From an uncultured Clostridia bacterium (GTDB lineage Bacteria; Bacillota; Clostridia; Peptostreptococcales; Anaerovoracaceae), in assembly GCA_938046095.1 (NCBI GenBank), contig CALIXS010000001.1, positions 5,048 through 69,047 on the forward strand: DNA of 64,000 nt, read 5' to 3'. The translations under genes and the position numbers were made by a program. The notes below the pieces were generated by a model, which did not search any database, was not told the origin of the DNA, and saw only the letters and a program-made list of their open reading frames with translations. Position 1 is the first letter of the stretch. Each line of letters starts with the position of its first letter. Below, one piece after another: positions 17,489 to 25,134 of this stretch.

Positions 17489-18871
17489 ATGATACATCAG
17501 TATAAACTTGACGGTCACAATATAGTGATCGATGTTTATAGCGGTGCGGTTCATTTGGTGGATGATGTGGCTTACGACATCATCCGTCTTTTTTGTGCAA
17601 AATCACGCGGCGAGGTCGCTGATGAGATCATCGCACTGTACGCCGGCCATGGCGTGACGAGGCGGGACGTTGAGGAGACGATAGACGATATCGAAACGCT
17701 CAGGGCGCAGGGAAAGCTTTTCAGTGAGGACGTGTTTGCACCGTCGGAGGGCATGCTCAAAAACAGGAATACCCGGATCAAAGCTCTTTGCCTGCATGTT
17801 GCGCATTCGTGTGATCTCACCTGTTCTTACTGTTTTGCGGGTCAGGGCAGGTTCCGGGGAAAGAGCGCTCTTATGAGCGCTGAAACGGCACGGCGCGCGA
17901 TAGATTTTCTCATAGAAAATTCCGGCGGCAAACATAACCTTGAGGTGGATTTCTTTGGAGGGGAGCCGCTTCTCAATTTTGATGTGGTAAAGGAGACGGT
18001 TCGCTATGCGAGATCGCTCGAGGCGGTGTACGATAAGAAGTTCCGCTTTACACTTACGACGAACGGCATGGGCATAGACGATGAAGTAATAGATTTTGCA
18101 AATCGCGAATGCCATAATGTGGTGTTGAGTCTGGACGGGCGAAAAGAAATTCACGACAGAGAGCGGAAGACGAGGGACGGCCGCGGCAGCTACGATGTGA
18201 TCGTACCGAAATTCCGGAAGCTTGTAGAGGCGCGGGGCGGCAGAAACTACTATATTCGCGGGACGTTTACGCATTATAATACGGATTTTACGAACGATAT
18301 CCGCCTGATGCTGGATCTGGGATTTACGGAGATTTCGATGGAACCGGTCGTCTGCGATCCGTCGAGTCCCTTCGCTTTGACAGAGGATGACATGCCGGTA
18401 CTCTTCGAGCAGTATGAGAAACTGGCGCGGATGATGCTGCAAAGGGAGCGCGAAGGCAGACCGTTCACATTCTACCATTATATGATAGATCTCGGCAACG
18501 GACCGTGTATATATAAGAGGATATCCGGCTGCGGATCGGGAACCGAGTATTTTGCCGTCACGCCGCAGGGAGAGCTCTATCCGTGTCATCAGTTCGTAGG
18601 TGAGGCGGGTTTCAAAGCGGGCGATATATATGAAGGCGTGACGAACGAGGTTCTGCGGACGGAATTTAAGATGTGCAATGTATACTCGCGCGCGGAATGC
18701 GCGGACTGCTGGGCAAAGTTTTTCTGCAGCGGGGGCTGTGCGGCGAATGCATTCCGTTCTGCCGGCGATATAAGGGGCGTATACGGATTTGGATGTGAAC
18801 TGTTCAGAAAGCGTCTTGAGTGTGCCGTCATGTATCAGATCGCGAGGGCGGAAGATAATGAGGATCAATAA
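17489..18871 (+). CDS. scfB: SCIFF radical SAM maturase
   Basis: 460 residues. The N-terminal ~85 residues form a PqqD-like peptide-recognition domain. The radical SAM core starts with CDLTCSYC, three cysteines for the SAM-binding 4Fe-4S cluster (about residues 110-117). The C-terminal SPASM region supplies cysteines for auxiliary clusters (CGSGTEYF, YPCHQF, CADCWAKFFCSGGC, FGCELF). It installs thioether bridges on the SCIFF peptide just upstream, like CteB of Clostridium thermocellum. The ATG has no clear ribosome site, consistent with coupling to scfA translation. Its 3' end overlaps rluB by 14 bp. Confidence 0.95.
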   Translation: MIHQYKLDGHNIVIDVYSGAVHLVDDVAYDIIRLFCAKSRGEVADEIIALYAGHGVTRRDVEETIDDIETLRAQGKLFSEDVFAPSEGMLKNRNTRIKALCLHVAHSCDLTCSYCFAGQGRFRGKSALMSAETARRAIDFLIENSGGKHNLEVDFFGGEPLLNFDVVKETVRYARSLEAVYDKKFRFTLTTNGMGIDDEVIDFANRECHNVVLSLDGRKEIHDRERKTRDGRGSYDVIVPKFRKLVEARGGRNYYIRGTFTHYNTDFTNDIRLMLDLGFTEISMEPVVCDPSSPFALTEDDMPVLFEQYEKLARMMLQREREGRPFTFYHYMIDLGNGPCIYKRISGCGSGTEYFAVTPQGELYPCHQFVGEAGFKAGDIYEGVTNEVLRTEFKMCNVYSRAECADCWAKFFCSGGCAANAFRSAGDIRGVYGFGCELFRKRLECAVMYQIARAEDNEDQ

Positions 18872-19565
18872 ATATATCGCGTCGTGCGGAGTGTGCAGCC
18901 GAAGGAAGGCTGATGAGCTTATTTCAAACGGCAACGTAAAAGTGAACGGGGCGGTACTGACGCAGCAGGGATACGATGTAAGCGTCAGCGATATGGTCGA
19001 AGTGAACGGAGTTCCTTTGATACCCGAACAAAAGAAAGTCTACTTTTTGCTCAACAAGCCTGTCGGATTTGTTACTACGGTAAGCGACCAGTTCGGAAGA
19101 CCGACGGCTGTCGATCTTATTGACGAACCGGACATAAGGATATTTCCCGTAGGGCGCCTCGATTACGACACGTCGGGGCTCCTTATCATGACGAATGACG
19201 GTGATTTTGCATACAGGGTGTCACATCCGAAAAATGAGCTCGAGAAGACGTACAGGGCGAGAGTGCAGGGCATGCTGTCTGACGCCAAATGTCGGAAGCT
19301 GCGTAAGGGAATAGATTTAGGCGGCTTTACGACATCTCCTGCAAAAGTCAAAATCGTAAGGGATCTTCCGGGTCAGACGATAGTTGATATTTCGGTACAC
19401 GAGGGTAAAAACAGGCAGATACGCAAGATGTTCAGTGCCGTCGGTAACGAGGTCATCGAGCTTGAGCGCATCGCCATTGGAAATATACGGATCGGAAGGC
19501 TTTTGGCGGGACATTACAGGAGACTGACTCGTGAGGAGATCGCTTCGATTGTGGGGGGAAAATAA
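18858..19565 (+). CDS. rluB: Ribosomal large-subunit pseudouridine synthase (RluB/RsuA family)
   Basis: 235 residues. The S4 RNA-binding domain is MRINKYIASCGVCSRRKADELI. It is followed by the RsuA-family catalytic motif PVGRLDYDTSGLLI with catalytic Asp, and the C-terminal EGKNRQIRKMF. It isomerises a uridine in 23S rRNA (RluB target by similarity; RluE/F or RsuA activity cannot be excluded). ATG 18858 lies within the end of the maturase gene with GGGCGGA upstream. Confidence 0.9.
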   Translation: MRINKYIASCGVCSRRKADELISNGNVKVNGAVLTQQGYDVSVSDMVEVNGVPLIPEQKKVYFLLNKPVGFVTTVSDQFGRPTAVDLIDEPDIRIFPVGRLDYDTSGLLIMTNDGDFAYRVSHPKNELEKTYRARVQGMLSDAKCRKLRKGIDLGGFTTSPAKVKIVRDLPGQTIVDISVHEGKNRQIRKMFSAVGNEVIELERIAIGNIRIGRLLAGHYRRLTREEIASIVGGK

Positions 19566-19639
19566 AGGGGTATTATGTAGAACGGACTGATATGTCTGAA
19601 AGCTTATCGACAGACTGAAATATTACAGGGAGGTTCACC

Positions 19640-21031
19640 ATGCCGGAAATGAATGCGCCACGCCGCAATTACAGTGCCGAGATAGCTGAGCTGGCCAGGG
19701 GCGGCCTTGCTCCGGCGGTCTTGAAGGACCGCATGGATGATTACCACGACAACGATATAGCCGAAGCGCTCGGACTGCTGACTCCGCAGGAGCGGAACAA
19801 GCTTTACGGGATTTTTGAAGCGGATGAGCTCGCCGATATTTTCGAGCACCTTGACGATATAACCGGCTATATAGGAGAGCTCGGGGTGCGCAAAAGGATC
19901 AATGTCCTTTCGTGTCTCGAAACGTCTTCGGTAGTCGATTATCTTAAAACTCTTGAGCGGCCCGAGAGAAATGATATCATAGATCTCATGCAGGACGACG
20001 ACAAACGGGAGATCGCTTTGTTCGGCTCGTTCGACGACGAGGAGATCGGCTCGCGCATGAGCAACAACATGATAAGGGTAAAGTCCGGAAGCACCGTGCC
20101 CGAAGTTATGAGGGAGCTTATAAGTCAGGCCGCTGATAACGATAATATTTCGACTATATACGTAGTAGACGCCAAGGGTATATATACGGGAGCGATAGAT
20201 CTTAAGGATCTGATCATAGCGAGGCAGGACACTGATCTTTACGATATAACGACAAGCTCTTACCCGTATGTTTATGCAAACGAGCCGATAGATGACTGCA
20301 TAGATATATTAAAAGATTACTCAGAGGACTCCATACCTGTATTGGATCCTGAAAACAGGCTTATCGGAGCATTGACGGCTCAAGACGTGACGGCCCTCGT
20401 CGACGAAGAGATGGGGGAGGATTACGCCAAGCTTGCAGGTCTCGCCTCCGAAGAGGACCTCAGAGAGCCCGTTCTTATGAGCATCAGCAAGAGACTGCCA
20501 TGGCTTATAATACTGCTGCTGCTCGGTATGGTCGTTTCGTCAGTCGTCGGTCTGTTCGAGCATGTCGTGGAAAGCCTGACTCTCGTCGTGTGCTTCCAGT
20601 CGCTCGTACTCGATATGGCGGGAAATGTCGGCACGCAGTCGCTGGCTGTTACGATTCGCGTACTGATGGACGAAAAGCTTACCGCAAAGGACAAGCTGCA
20701 CCTCATAGCGAAGGAATCAAAGGTCGGTACATGCAACGGAATATTTCTCGGCGTTTTGTCGTGTGCGGCGGTTGGCCCGTACCTTATGATAGCTAAAGGA
20801 CAAAGTGCGGGAGTCGCGTTTACCGTCGCCGGGTGCATAGGTCTTGCTCTTCTTATTTCGATGTTCCTGTCAGCTGTTGCGGGTACGGCCATACCTATTG
20901 CTTTCAGAAAGATCGGCATCGATCCCGCCGTCGCTTCGGGTCCTCTCATCACGACTGTTAACGATCTCGTCGCAGTCATCGCGTATTACGGGCTGGTGTG
21001 GGTGCTCCTTATAAATATTATGGGAATGTGA
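19640..21031 (+). CDS. mgtE: MgtE magnesium transporter
   Basis: 463 residues with the full MgtE plan: an N-terminal helical Mg-sensing domain (about 10-130), tandem CBS domains (about 135-260), a plug helix, and five transmembrane helices (about 285-460) including DMAGNVGTQSLAV, the pore signature. It mediates Mg2+ uptake gated by cytosolic Mg2+ binding between N and CBS domains. Start ATG behind AGGGAGG. No Mg riboswitch is visible in the 74-bp gap after rluB. Confidence 0.96.
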   Translation: MPEMNAPRRNYSAEIAELARGGLAPAVLKDRMDDYHDNDIAEALGLLTPQERNKLYGIFEADELADIFEHLDDITGYIGELGVRKRINVLSCLETSSVVDYLKTLERPERNDIIDLMQDDDKREIALFGSFDDEEIGSRMSNNMIRVKSGSTVPEVMRELISQAADNDNISTIYVVDAKGIYTGAIDLKDLIIARQDTDLYDITTSSYPYVYANEPIDDCIDILKDYSEDSIPVLDPENRLIGALTAQDVTALVDEEMGEDYAKLAGLASEEDLREPVLMSISKRLPWLIILLLLGMVVSSVVGLFEHVVESLTLVVCFQSLVLDMAGNVGTQSLAVTIRVLMDEKLTAKDKLHLIAKESKVGTCNGIFLGVLSCAAVGPYLMIAKGQSAGVAFTVAGCIGLALLISMFLSAVAGTAIPIAFRKIGIDPAVASGPLITTVNDLVAVIAYYGLVWVLLINIMGM

Positions 21032-21079
21032 CGCGCGGCGCGCCTAACTGCTTATCTGAGAGCGCATACTGTTTATATA

Positions 21080-21123
21080 AAAAAACCGGAACAGAGCTTG
21101 TGCTTCTCCGTTCCGGTTTTTTT
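21080..21123. terminator. Bidirectional terminator between mgtE and kal
   Basis: The arms AAAAACCGGAAC and GTTCCGGTTTTTTT give T runs on both strands, serving the convergent mgtE and kal genes. Confidence 0.85.
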
Positions 21124-21130
21124 GCATGAA

Positions 21131-21523
21131 CTATTTTCTTTTGCTCTCCTTAGGAGTTACGCATGTTCCGGAAGCTCTCGCGACTACGATAGGCTCCTCG
21201 AGGAAATCGGCGGCCGACGGGCTGATGTCCGGGCGGGTGACGATGACCTTGCGCGCTTCGAATGTCATCTTTCTCGATGTGTTGCCGACCTTTGTGATCT
21301 CGCCTACTGCCTCGATGTAATCGCCGGCATACGTAGGGGCGAGGAATTCTACGTTATCATAAGCGCAGAAGAGACCCTCGTCTCCGTCTATTTTGATGAG
21401 CAGTTCTGTCGCGACGTCACCGAAGAGGTGAACCATGTGAGCGCCGTCAACGAGATTCCCGCCGTAATGAGCATCTTTTGCAGACATTCTTACTCTGATC
21501 ATTGATGTGTACTTTTCTTCCAT
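21131..21523 (-). CDS. kal: 3-aminobutyryl-CoA ammonia-lyase
   Basis: A 130-residue hotdog-fold enzyme with the family's conserved blocks HYGGNLVDGA, LFGDVATEL, DGDEGLF, NVEFLAPTYAGDYIE, VGNTSRKM and RPDISPSAADFLEEP. It deaminates L-3-aminobutyryl-CoA to crotonyl-CoA plus ammonia, the last lysine-specific step of lysine fermentation. ATG 21523 has AAGGAGAA upstream. It is monocistronic and divergent from the regulator. Both a sigma-54 and a sigma-70 promoter lie upstream, so its expression may be boosted by that regulator. Confidence 0.92.
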   Translation of the reverse strand: MEEKYTSMIRVRMSAKDAHYGGNLVDGAHMVHLFGDVATELLIKIDGDEGLFCAYDNVEFLAPTYAGDYIEAVGEITKVGNTSRKMTFEARKVIVTRPDISPSAADFLEEPIVVARASGTCVTPKESKRK

Positions 21524-21568
21524 GTTGATTCTCCTTTGTCAATTCTACAATAACATTGGGCAAATCTG

Positions 21569-21597
21569 ATTATACCCGCTGCCGTGAATGATGTCCA
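21569..21597 (-). promoter_or_regulatory. Sigma-70 promoter of kal
   Basis: Minus strand: TGGACA (21597-21592), 17-nt spacer, TATAAT (21574-21569), expected to start transcription near 21562. Confidence 0.65.
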
Positions 21598-21607
21598 ACG
21601 AAATATG

Positions 21608-21624
21608 TTGCAAAACTTGTGCCG
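21608..21624 (-). promoter_or_regulatory. Sigma-54 promoter (-24/-12) of kal
   Basis: Minus strand reads CGGCACAAGTTTTGCAA. GG at 21623-21622 and GC at 21611-21610 are separated by exactly 10 nt, with GGCAC and TTGCA matching the TGGCAC-N5-TTGCA consensus at all but the first base. The predicted start is near 21598, about 75 nt before the kal ATG. Confidence 0.75.
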
Positions 21625-21654
21625 TTGGAGTAATATTGAAAATACGCATATAGG

Positions 21655-21672
21655 CGAACCGATTTATGTTCG
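21655..21672. promoter_or_regulatory. Palindrome CGAAC-N8-GTTCG, candidate activator site
   Basis: GAAC (21656-21659) and GTTC (21668-21671) are perfect inverted arms across 8 nt, extended by C/G. It lies about 35-50 bp upstream of the kal -24 element and just before the regulator start. The same GAAC-N8-GTTC occurs upstream of kdd at 23807-23822. Confidence 0.45.
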
Positions 21673-21694
21673 GTTGATATGGAGCGAACACGAT

Positions 21695-23773
21695 ATGAAC
21701 ACGATAAATGCTTATGGAACGGGGCGCGTACTGGAGCCAAAACAGGTTCTTCCCACATCGGCTTGGAGGCTCGACAATTCGAGAAGAATACTTCCGGGCG
21801 AGATGAGGATTGACGTAAACCGTATACATGTGGAGAGCACGAGCTTCAAGGAGATATGCCTTGAGGCCAACGACAACGATCAGCGCATCAGGCAGAAGAT
21901 CATGGATATAGTGATAAAAAGGGGTAAGCTCCATAACCCGGTCACGGATACGGGAGGGCTCCTCTGCGGGCGCGTAGCCGAAATCGGGGAGGTATACGAC
22001 AACCGCAAAATATTCAGGCCCGGTGACGAGGTCATCTGCAATGCATCACTCGCATCGTTGCCTCTGTATATAGACAAAATAGTATCCATAGACAGGGCAT
22101 ACGGACAGATAGAGGTGGAGGGCTACTGCATCGTGGAAAGTCCGGTACCTGTTATCAGAAAGCCGGAAAATATGCCTATAGAGCTTCTTTTGTTCACATT
22201 CAACGAGTCGGGCACATTATACCGCATAAGCAACACCGCCGTAGGCAAGAAAAAGTTTCTGGTCGTCGGGAATAACCTGCTCGCCAACCTGCTCTTCGGA
22301 ATGGCGATACGCAAAGTTGCGCGGGAGGACGCAGAGGTCGTCTGCCTTTTTGACCGCAGGACCGATGCGGTACTCAAGGGAGAGGGAATCGACCGTCTCA
22401 TAAAAAACGTGTTCACGGAGGTTCACTATGTGGATATACTTAAACCGCTCGAGTGTATAGACAAGATCGGGGGCGACGCCCAGTTTGACCTGTCTGTGAA
22501 CTGCGCCGACATTCAGGGCGCCGAAACGATAAATATCCTTGCAACGAAGGGCGGGGGAACGGTAATCTTTGCCAATCTCATAAACAACTACAACATAGCG
22601 CTGTATATAACAGAGGCGATATCGAGACAGCTCGATATACGATGCGCTGACGGCTATCTGGAGGCTTACGACTCCTTCGACTTTGAGATAGTCCGCGATC
22701 TTGCGCCGTATATAGAGGGCGCCGAGGAGACGAGCGTGAGGCTGCTCGACGATCCGTCGTACGCTTCCGGTACCGGGAGCCGCAGGATGAAAGCATCGGC
22801 TGCCGGGCAGACTGTAATGGAGGGCTTTGTCTGTGAGAGTCATGCCATGTCGGTAGTGCTCGACGAGGTCATGACGGTATCAAAATACGACTGCAACGTT
22901 TTGATAACCGGGGAAACGGGAGCGGGCAAGGAGAAGGTTGCGAACATAATACACAAAAACAGCAACAGGAATATGCAGCCGTTTATCAAGGTGAACTGCG
23001 CCTCCGTGTCGCCGAACCTCATAGAATCCGAGTTTTTCGGCTACGAGAAGGGGGCGTTTACGGGTGCGAATACGGGTGGAAAGAAAGGATATTTCGAGCT
23101 CGCGGACAACGGATCGATATTCCTCGACGAGATCGGCGAGCTTCAGCCGGATATGCAGGCAAAGCTCCTCAGAGTCATACAGGACGGAGAGTTTTTCAGG
23201 GTCGGAGGTACTGCTCCGATCAAAACGAATGTCAGGATAATCTCGGCGACAAACAGGGAACTCGAGGATTTTATCGACGAGGGCGGCTTCAGACGCGACC
23301 TGTATTACAGGCTGAACGTCGTGCGTATCAGAGTGCCGGCGCTTCGCGAGAGGACGGCGGATATTCCCGCGCTCGTGAGGCATTTTCTCGAGACGTACGG
23401 GCAGAGGTTTTCGATCAAAAGAACGATAAACAGGGACGCACTCGACTATCTCGGGCAGTGTGAATGGCCGGGAAATATCAGGGAGCTCGAAAACGTAGTA
23501 CAGCGCCTCATGATATCGTCAAGAAACGAAGAAATATCTCTGCTCGACGTTATGCGGGAGCTGCATTCCGACGTCTTTGACATGAATGTCATGCCGAATT
23601 CGAAGGAGGAAAACGACTCGGAGGATATCGATATGGAAACTATGGTCGAGAATTTCGAGAAGAATATAATAAAGCACGCTCTCGAAAAATACGGCTCGAC
23701 GAGAAAGGCGGCGAGGGCGATAGGCATCAGTCAGACTCAGCTCGTAAGGAAAAAAAACAAGTACGGACTTTGA
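21695..23773 (+). CDS. Sigma-54 activator with KDD-like sensor domain
   Basis: 692 residues. Residues 1 to about 345 align along their length with 3,5-diaminohexanoate dehydrogenase encoded next door (YGT-RV--PK-VLP; HNPVTDTGGLLCGRVAEIG against KNPWTGSGGMLIGTVEEIG; SLPLYIDKIV against LTPLVIDEIV). The KDD nucleotide loop VIGGGGKSG is replaced by VVGNNLLAN. Then comes a sigma-54 AAA+ domain: Walker A GETGAGK (406-412), GAFTGA (453-458), Walker B SIFLDEIGE, and a C-terminal Fis-type helix-turn-helix (STRKAARAIGISQTQLVRKK). ATG 21695 is preferred over an upstream GTG at 21584 because it matches the KDD N-terminus, has GGAG upstream, and keeps the kal promoters intergenic. Inferred role: ligand-responsive activator of lysine fermentation. 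Confidence 0.9.
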   Translation: MNTINAYGTGRVLEPKQVLPTSAWRLDNSRRILPGEMRIDVNRIHVESTSFKEICLEANDNDQRIRQKIMDIVIKRGKLHNPVTDTGGLLCGRVAEIGEVYDNRKIFRPGDEVICNASLASLPLYIDKIVSIDRAYGQIEVEGYCIVESPVPVIRKPENMPIELLLFTFNESGTLYRISNTAVGKKKFLVVGNNLLANLLFGMAIRKVAREDAEVVCLFDRRTDAVLKGEGIDRLIKNVFTEVHYVDILKPLECIDKIGGDAQFDLSVNCADIQGAETINILATKGGGTVIFANLINNYNIALYITEAISRQLDIRCADGYLEAYDSFDFEIVRDLAPYIEGAEETSVRLLDDPSYASGTGSRRMKASAAGQTVMEGFVCESHAMSVVLDEVMTVSKYDCNVLITGETGAGKEKVANIIHKNSNRNMQPFIKVNCASVSPNLIESEFFGYEKGAFTGANTGGKKGYFELADNGSIFLDEIGELQPDMQAKLLRVIQDGEFFRVGGTAPIKTNVRIISATNRELEDFIDEGGFRRDLYYRLNVVRIRVPALRERTADIPALVRHFLETYGQRFSIKRTINRDALDYLGQCEWPGNIRELENVVQRLMISSRNEEISLLDVMRELHSDVFDMNVMPNSKEENDSEDIDMETMVENFEKNIIKHALEKYGSTRKAARAIGISQTQLVRKKNKYGL

Positions 23774-23806
23774 CGCACCGAACGCGGTTCACACAGGCGC
23801 GCCGTT

Positions 23807-23822
23807 GAACACAAAACGGTTC
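23807..23822. promoter_or_regulatory. Palindrome GAAC-N8-GTTC upstream of kdd
   Basis: It has the same arms and spacing as at 21656-21671, centred about 90 bp upstream of the predicted kdd transcription start. Related sequences nearby are GAAC-N3-GTTC (23780-23790) and the imperfect palindrome GTCGG-N7-CCGAC (23845-23861). Confidence 0.45.
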
Positions 23823-23837
23823 GCTTGTGATTTTTTT
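23810..23837 (+). terminator. Weak terminator of the regulator gene
   Basis: CACAA pairs with TTGTG across a 10-nt loop and is followed by A then seven T. The short stem makes it leaky at best. It overlaps the palindrome at 23807-23822. Confidence 0.45.
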
Positions 23838-23868
23838 GTTAATGGTCGGGTTGGAACCGACTGAAATG

Positions 23869-23897
23869 TAGACACAAAAAAGTCGTTGAATTATAAT
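23869..23897 (+). promoter_or_regulatory. Sigma-70 promoter of the kdd-kam operon
   Basis: TAGACA, 17-nt spacer, TATAAT. The predicted start is near 23904, giving a leader of about 75 nt before kdd. Confidence 0.7.
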
Positions 23898-23977
23898 ATA
23901 TACATGTTTAGTCCGCGCCATGGGAACATATGGGCGCACATACTTTTGTTCATTATTTATTTTAGGAGGAAAATACT

Positions 23978-25042
23978 ATGAAAACAGGTGGCAATCCTTA
24001 CGGAACACACAGGGTTATTTCGCCGAAGGGAGTTCTCCCGCAGCCGGCAGATGTTATCGACAACGATATGGAGATTTACAACAACGAACTCAAGATCAAC
24101 GTTCAGACTCTGAACATCGACTCGGCATCGTTTACGTCGGTAGTCGATCACGCATGCGGCAAGAAGCCGACAGATGATCTTTCGGCTGAGGACATCGAGG
24201 CGATAAAGAATACGATGCTCGGGATCGTCGCCAAGGCGGGCAAGCACAAAAACCCGTGGACGGGCTCCGGCGGAATGCTCATCGGCACTGTAGAAGAGAT
24301 CGGACCGGATTGGAAGGGCGACCTCAAGGTGGGTGACAAGATCGCTACGCTCGTATCGCTCTCGCTGACTCCGCTCGTAATCGACGAGATCGTCGCTATG
24401 AGACCGGCTATAGATCAGGTTGACATCAAGGGACACGCTATCCTCTTCCAGAGCGGCATCTACGCAAAGCTTCCTGAGGATATGCCTGAGGGACTTGCAC
24501 TTTCGGCTCTCGACGTTGCAGGTGCTCCTGCGCAGACCGCAAAGCTTGTCGGTCCGGGAATGAAGGTTCTCGTTATCGGCGGCGGCGGGAAATCAGGACT
24601 TCTTTGCCTGTACGAGGCGAAGAAGAGAGCCGGCGTTACGGGTCAGGTCATCTGTGCGGCCGGTTCGCAGAAGTCGGAGGACAGAGCGCGCTCTCTCAAT
24701 CTTGCCGACGATTATTTCCATCATGACGCGACGGATGCCGTCGGTATGTACGAGAAGGTCAATGAGCTCACGAAGGGAGAGCTCTGCGACGTGGTAATCA
24801 ACGTAGTAAACATCGAGAATACGGAGATGGCTTCCATCCTCTGCACGAAGGATAAGGGACTCGTTTATTTCTTCTCGATGGCGACAAGCTTCACAAAGGC
24901 AGCTCTCGGTGCCGAGGGCGTAGGCAAGGACGTCGACATGATCATCGGCAACGGCTACACCGCAGGTCATGCAGAGATCACTCTTCAGGAGCTCAGAGAG
25001 CATGAGGGACTTCGTAAGCTGTTCCAGGAGATGTACGCTTAG
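23978..25042 (+). CDS. kdd: L-erythro-3,5-diaminohexanoate dehydrogenase
   Basis: A 354-residue NAD-dependent enzyme that oxidatively deaminates (3S,5S)-3,5-diaminohexanoate to 5-amino-3-oxohexanoate. It has the family N-terminal block (NPYGTHRVISPKGVLPQP) and the dinucleotide loop VLVIGGGGKSG near residue 195, followed by the conserved GYTAGHAEITLQELREH end. ATG behind a perfect AGGAGG. Codon choice shifts to ATC, CTC and AAG compared with neighbours, as expected for a highly expressed catabolic gene. It leads the kdd-kamABCDE transcript and is the paralogue of the regulator's sensor domain. Confidence 0.95.
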   Translation: MKTGGNPYGTHRVISPKGVLPQPADVIDNDMEIYNNELKINVQTLNIDSASFTSVVDHACGKKPTDDLSAEDIEAIKNTMLGIVAKAGKHKNPWTGSGGMLIGTVEEIGPDWKGDLKVGDKIATLVSLSLTPLVIDEIVAMRPAIDQVDIKGHAILFQSGIYAKLPEDMPEGLALSALDVAGAPAQTAKLVGPGMKVLVIGGGGKSGLLCLYEAKKRAGVTGQVICAAGSQKSEDRARSLNLADDYFHHDATDAVGMYEKVNELTKGELCDVVINVVNIENTEMASILCTKDKGLVYFFSMATSFTKAALGAEGVGKDVDMIIGNGYTAGHAEITLQELREHEGLRKLFQEMYA

Positions 25043-25082
25043 TTATCAGTAAACAGGCTGGTTTTAATAGAGTAAGGATGCG

Positions 25083-25110
25083 CCGCCCGCTTCTTTCGTT
25101 GAGCGGGCGG
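25083..25110 (+). terminator. Intergenic stem-loop between kdd and kamA
   Basis: CCGCCCGCT and AGCGGGCGG form a perfect 9-bp GC stem with a 10-nt loop. It is followed by TACAAAA rather than T, so it is more likely an mRNA-stabilising or partial-attenuation element than a full stop. Confidence 0.5.
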
Positions 25111-25134
25111 TACAAAATGAAAAAGGAGATTATC

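Noticed and set aside
17603..18934. A 443-codon open frame on the minus strand opposite the SCIFF maturase
   Set aside because: It lies wholly antisense to a gene with clear radical SAM and SPASM motifs, has no recognisable domains or ribosome site, and its composition is that of a codon-bias shadow.
21584..21694. GTG start giving the sigma-54 regulator 37 more residues
   Set aside because: The extra residues do not align with KDD, lack a ribosome site, and would put the kal promoters inside coding sequence.
23921..23937. Possible sigma-54 promoter upstream of kdd (TGGGAACATATGGGCG)
   Set aside because: Only the GG-N10-GC core matches; the CAC and TT positions fail, and a strong sigma-70 promoter lies just upstream.
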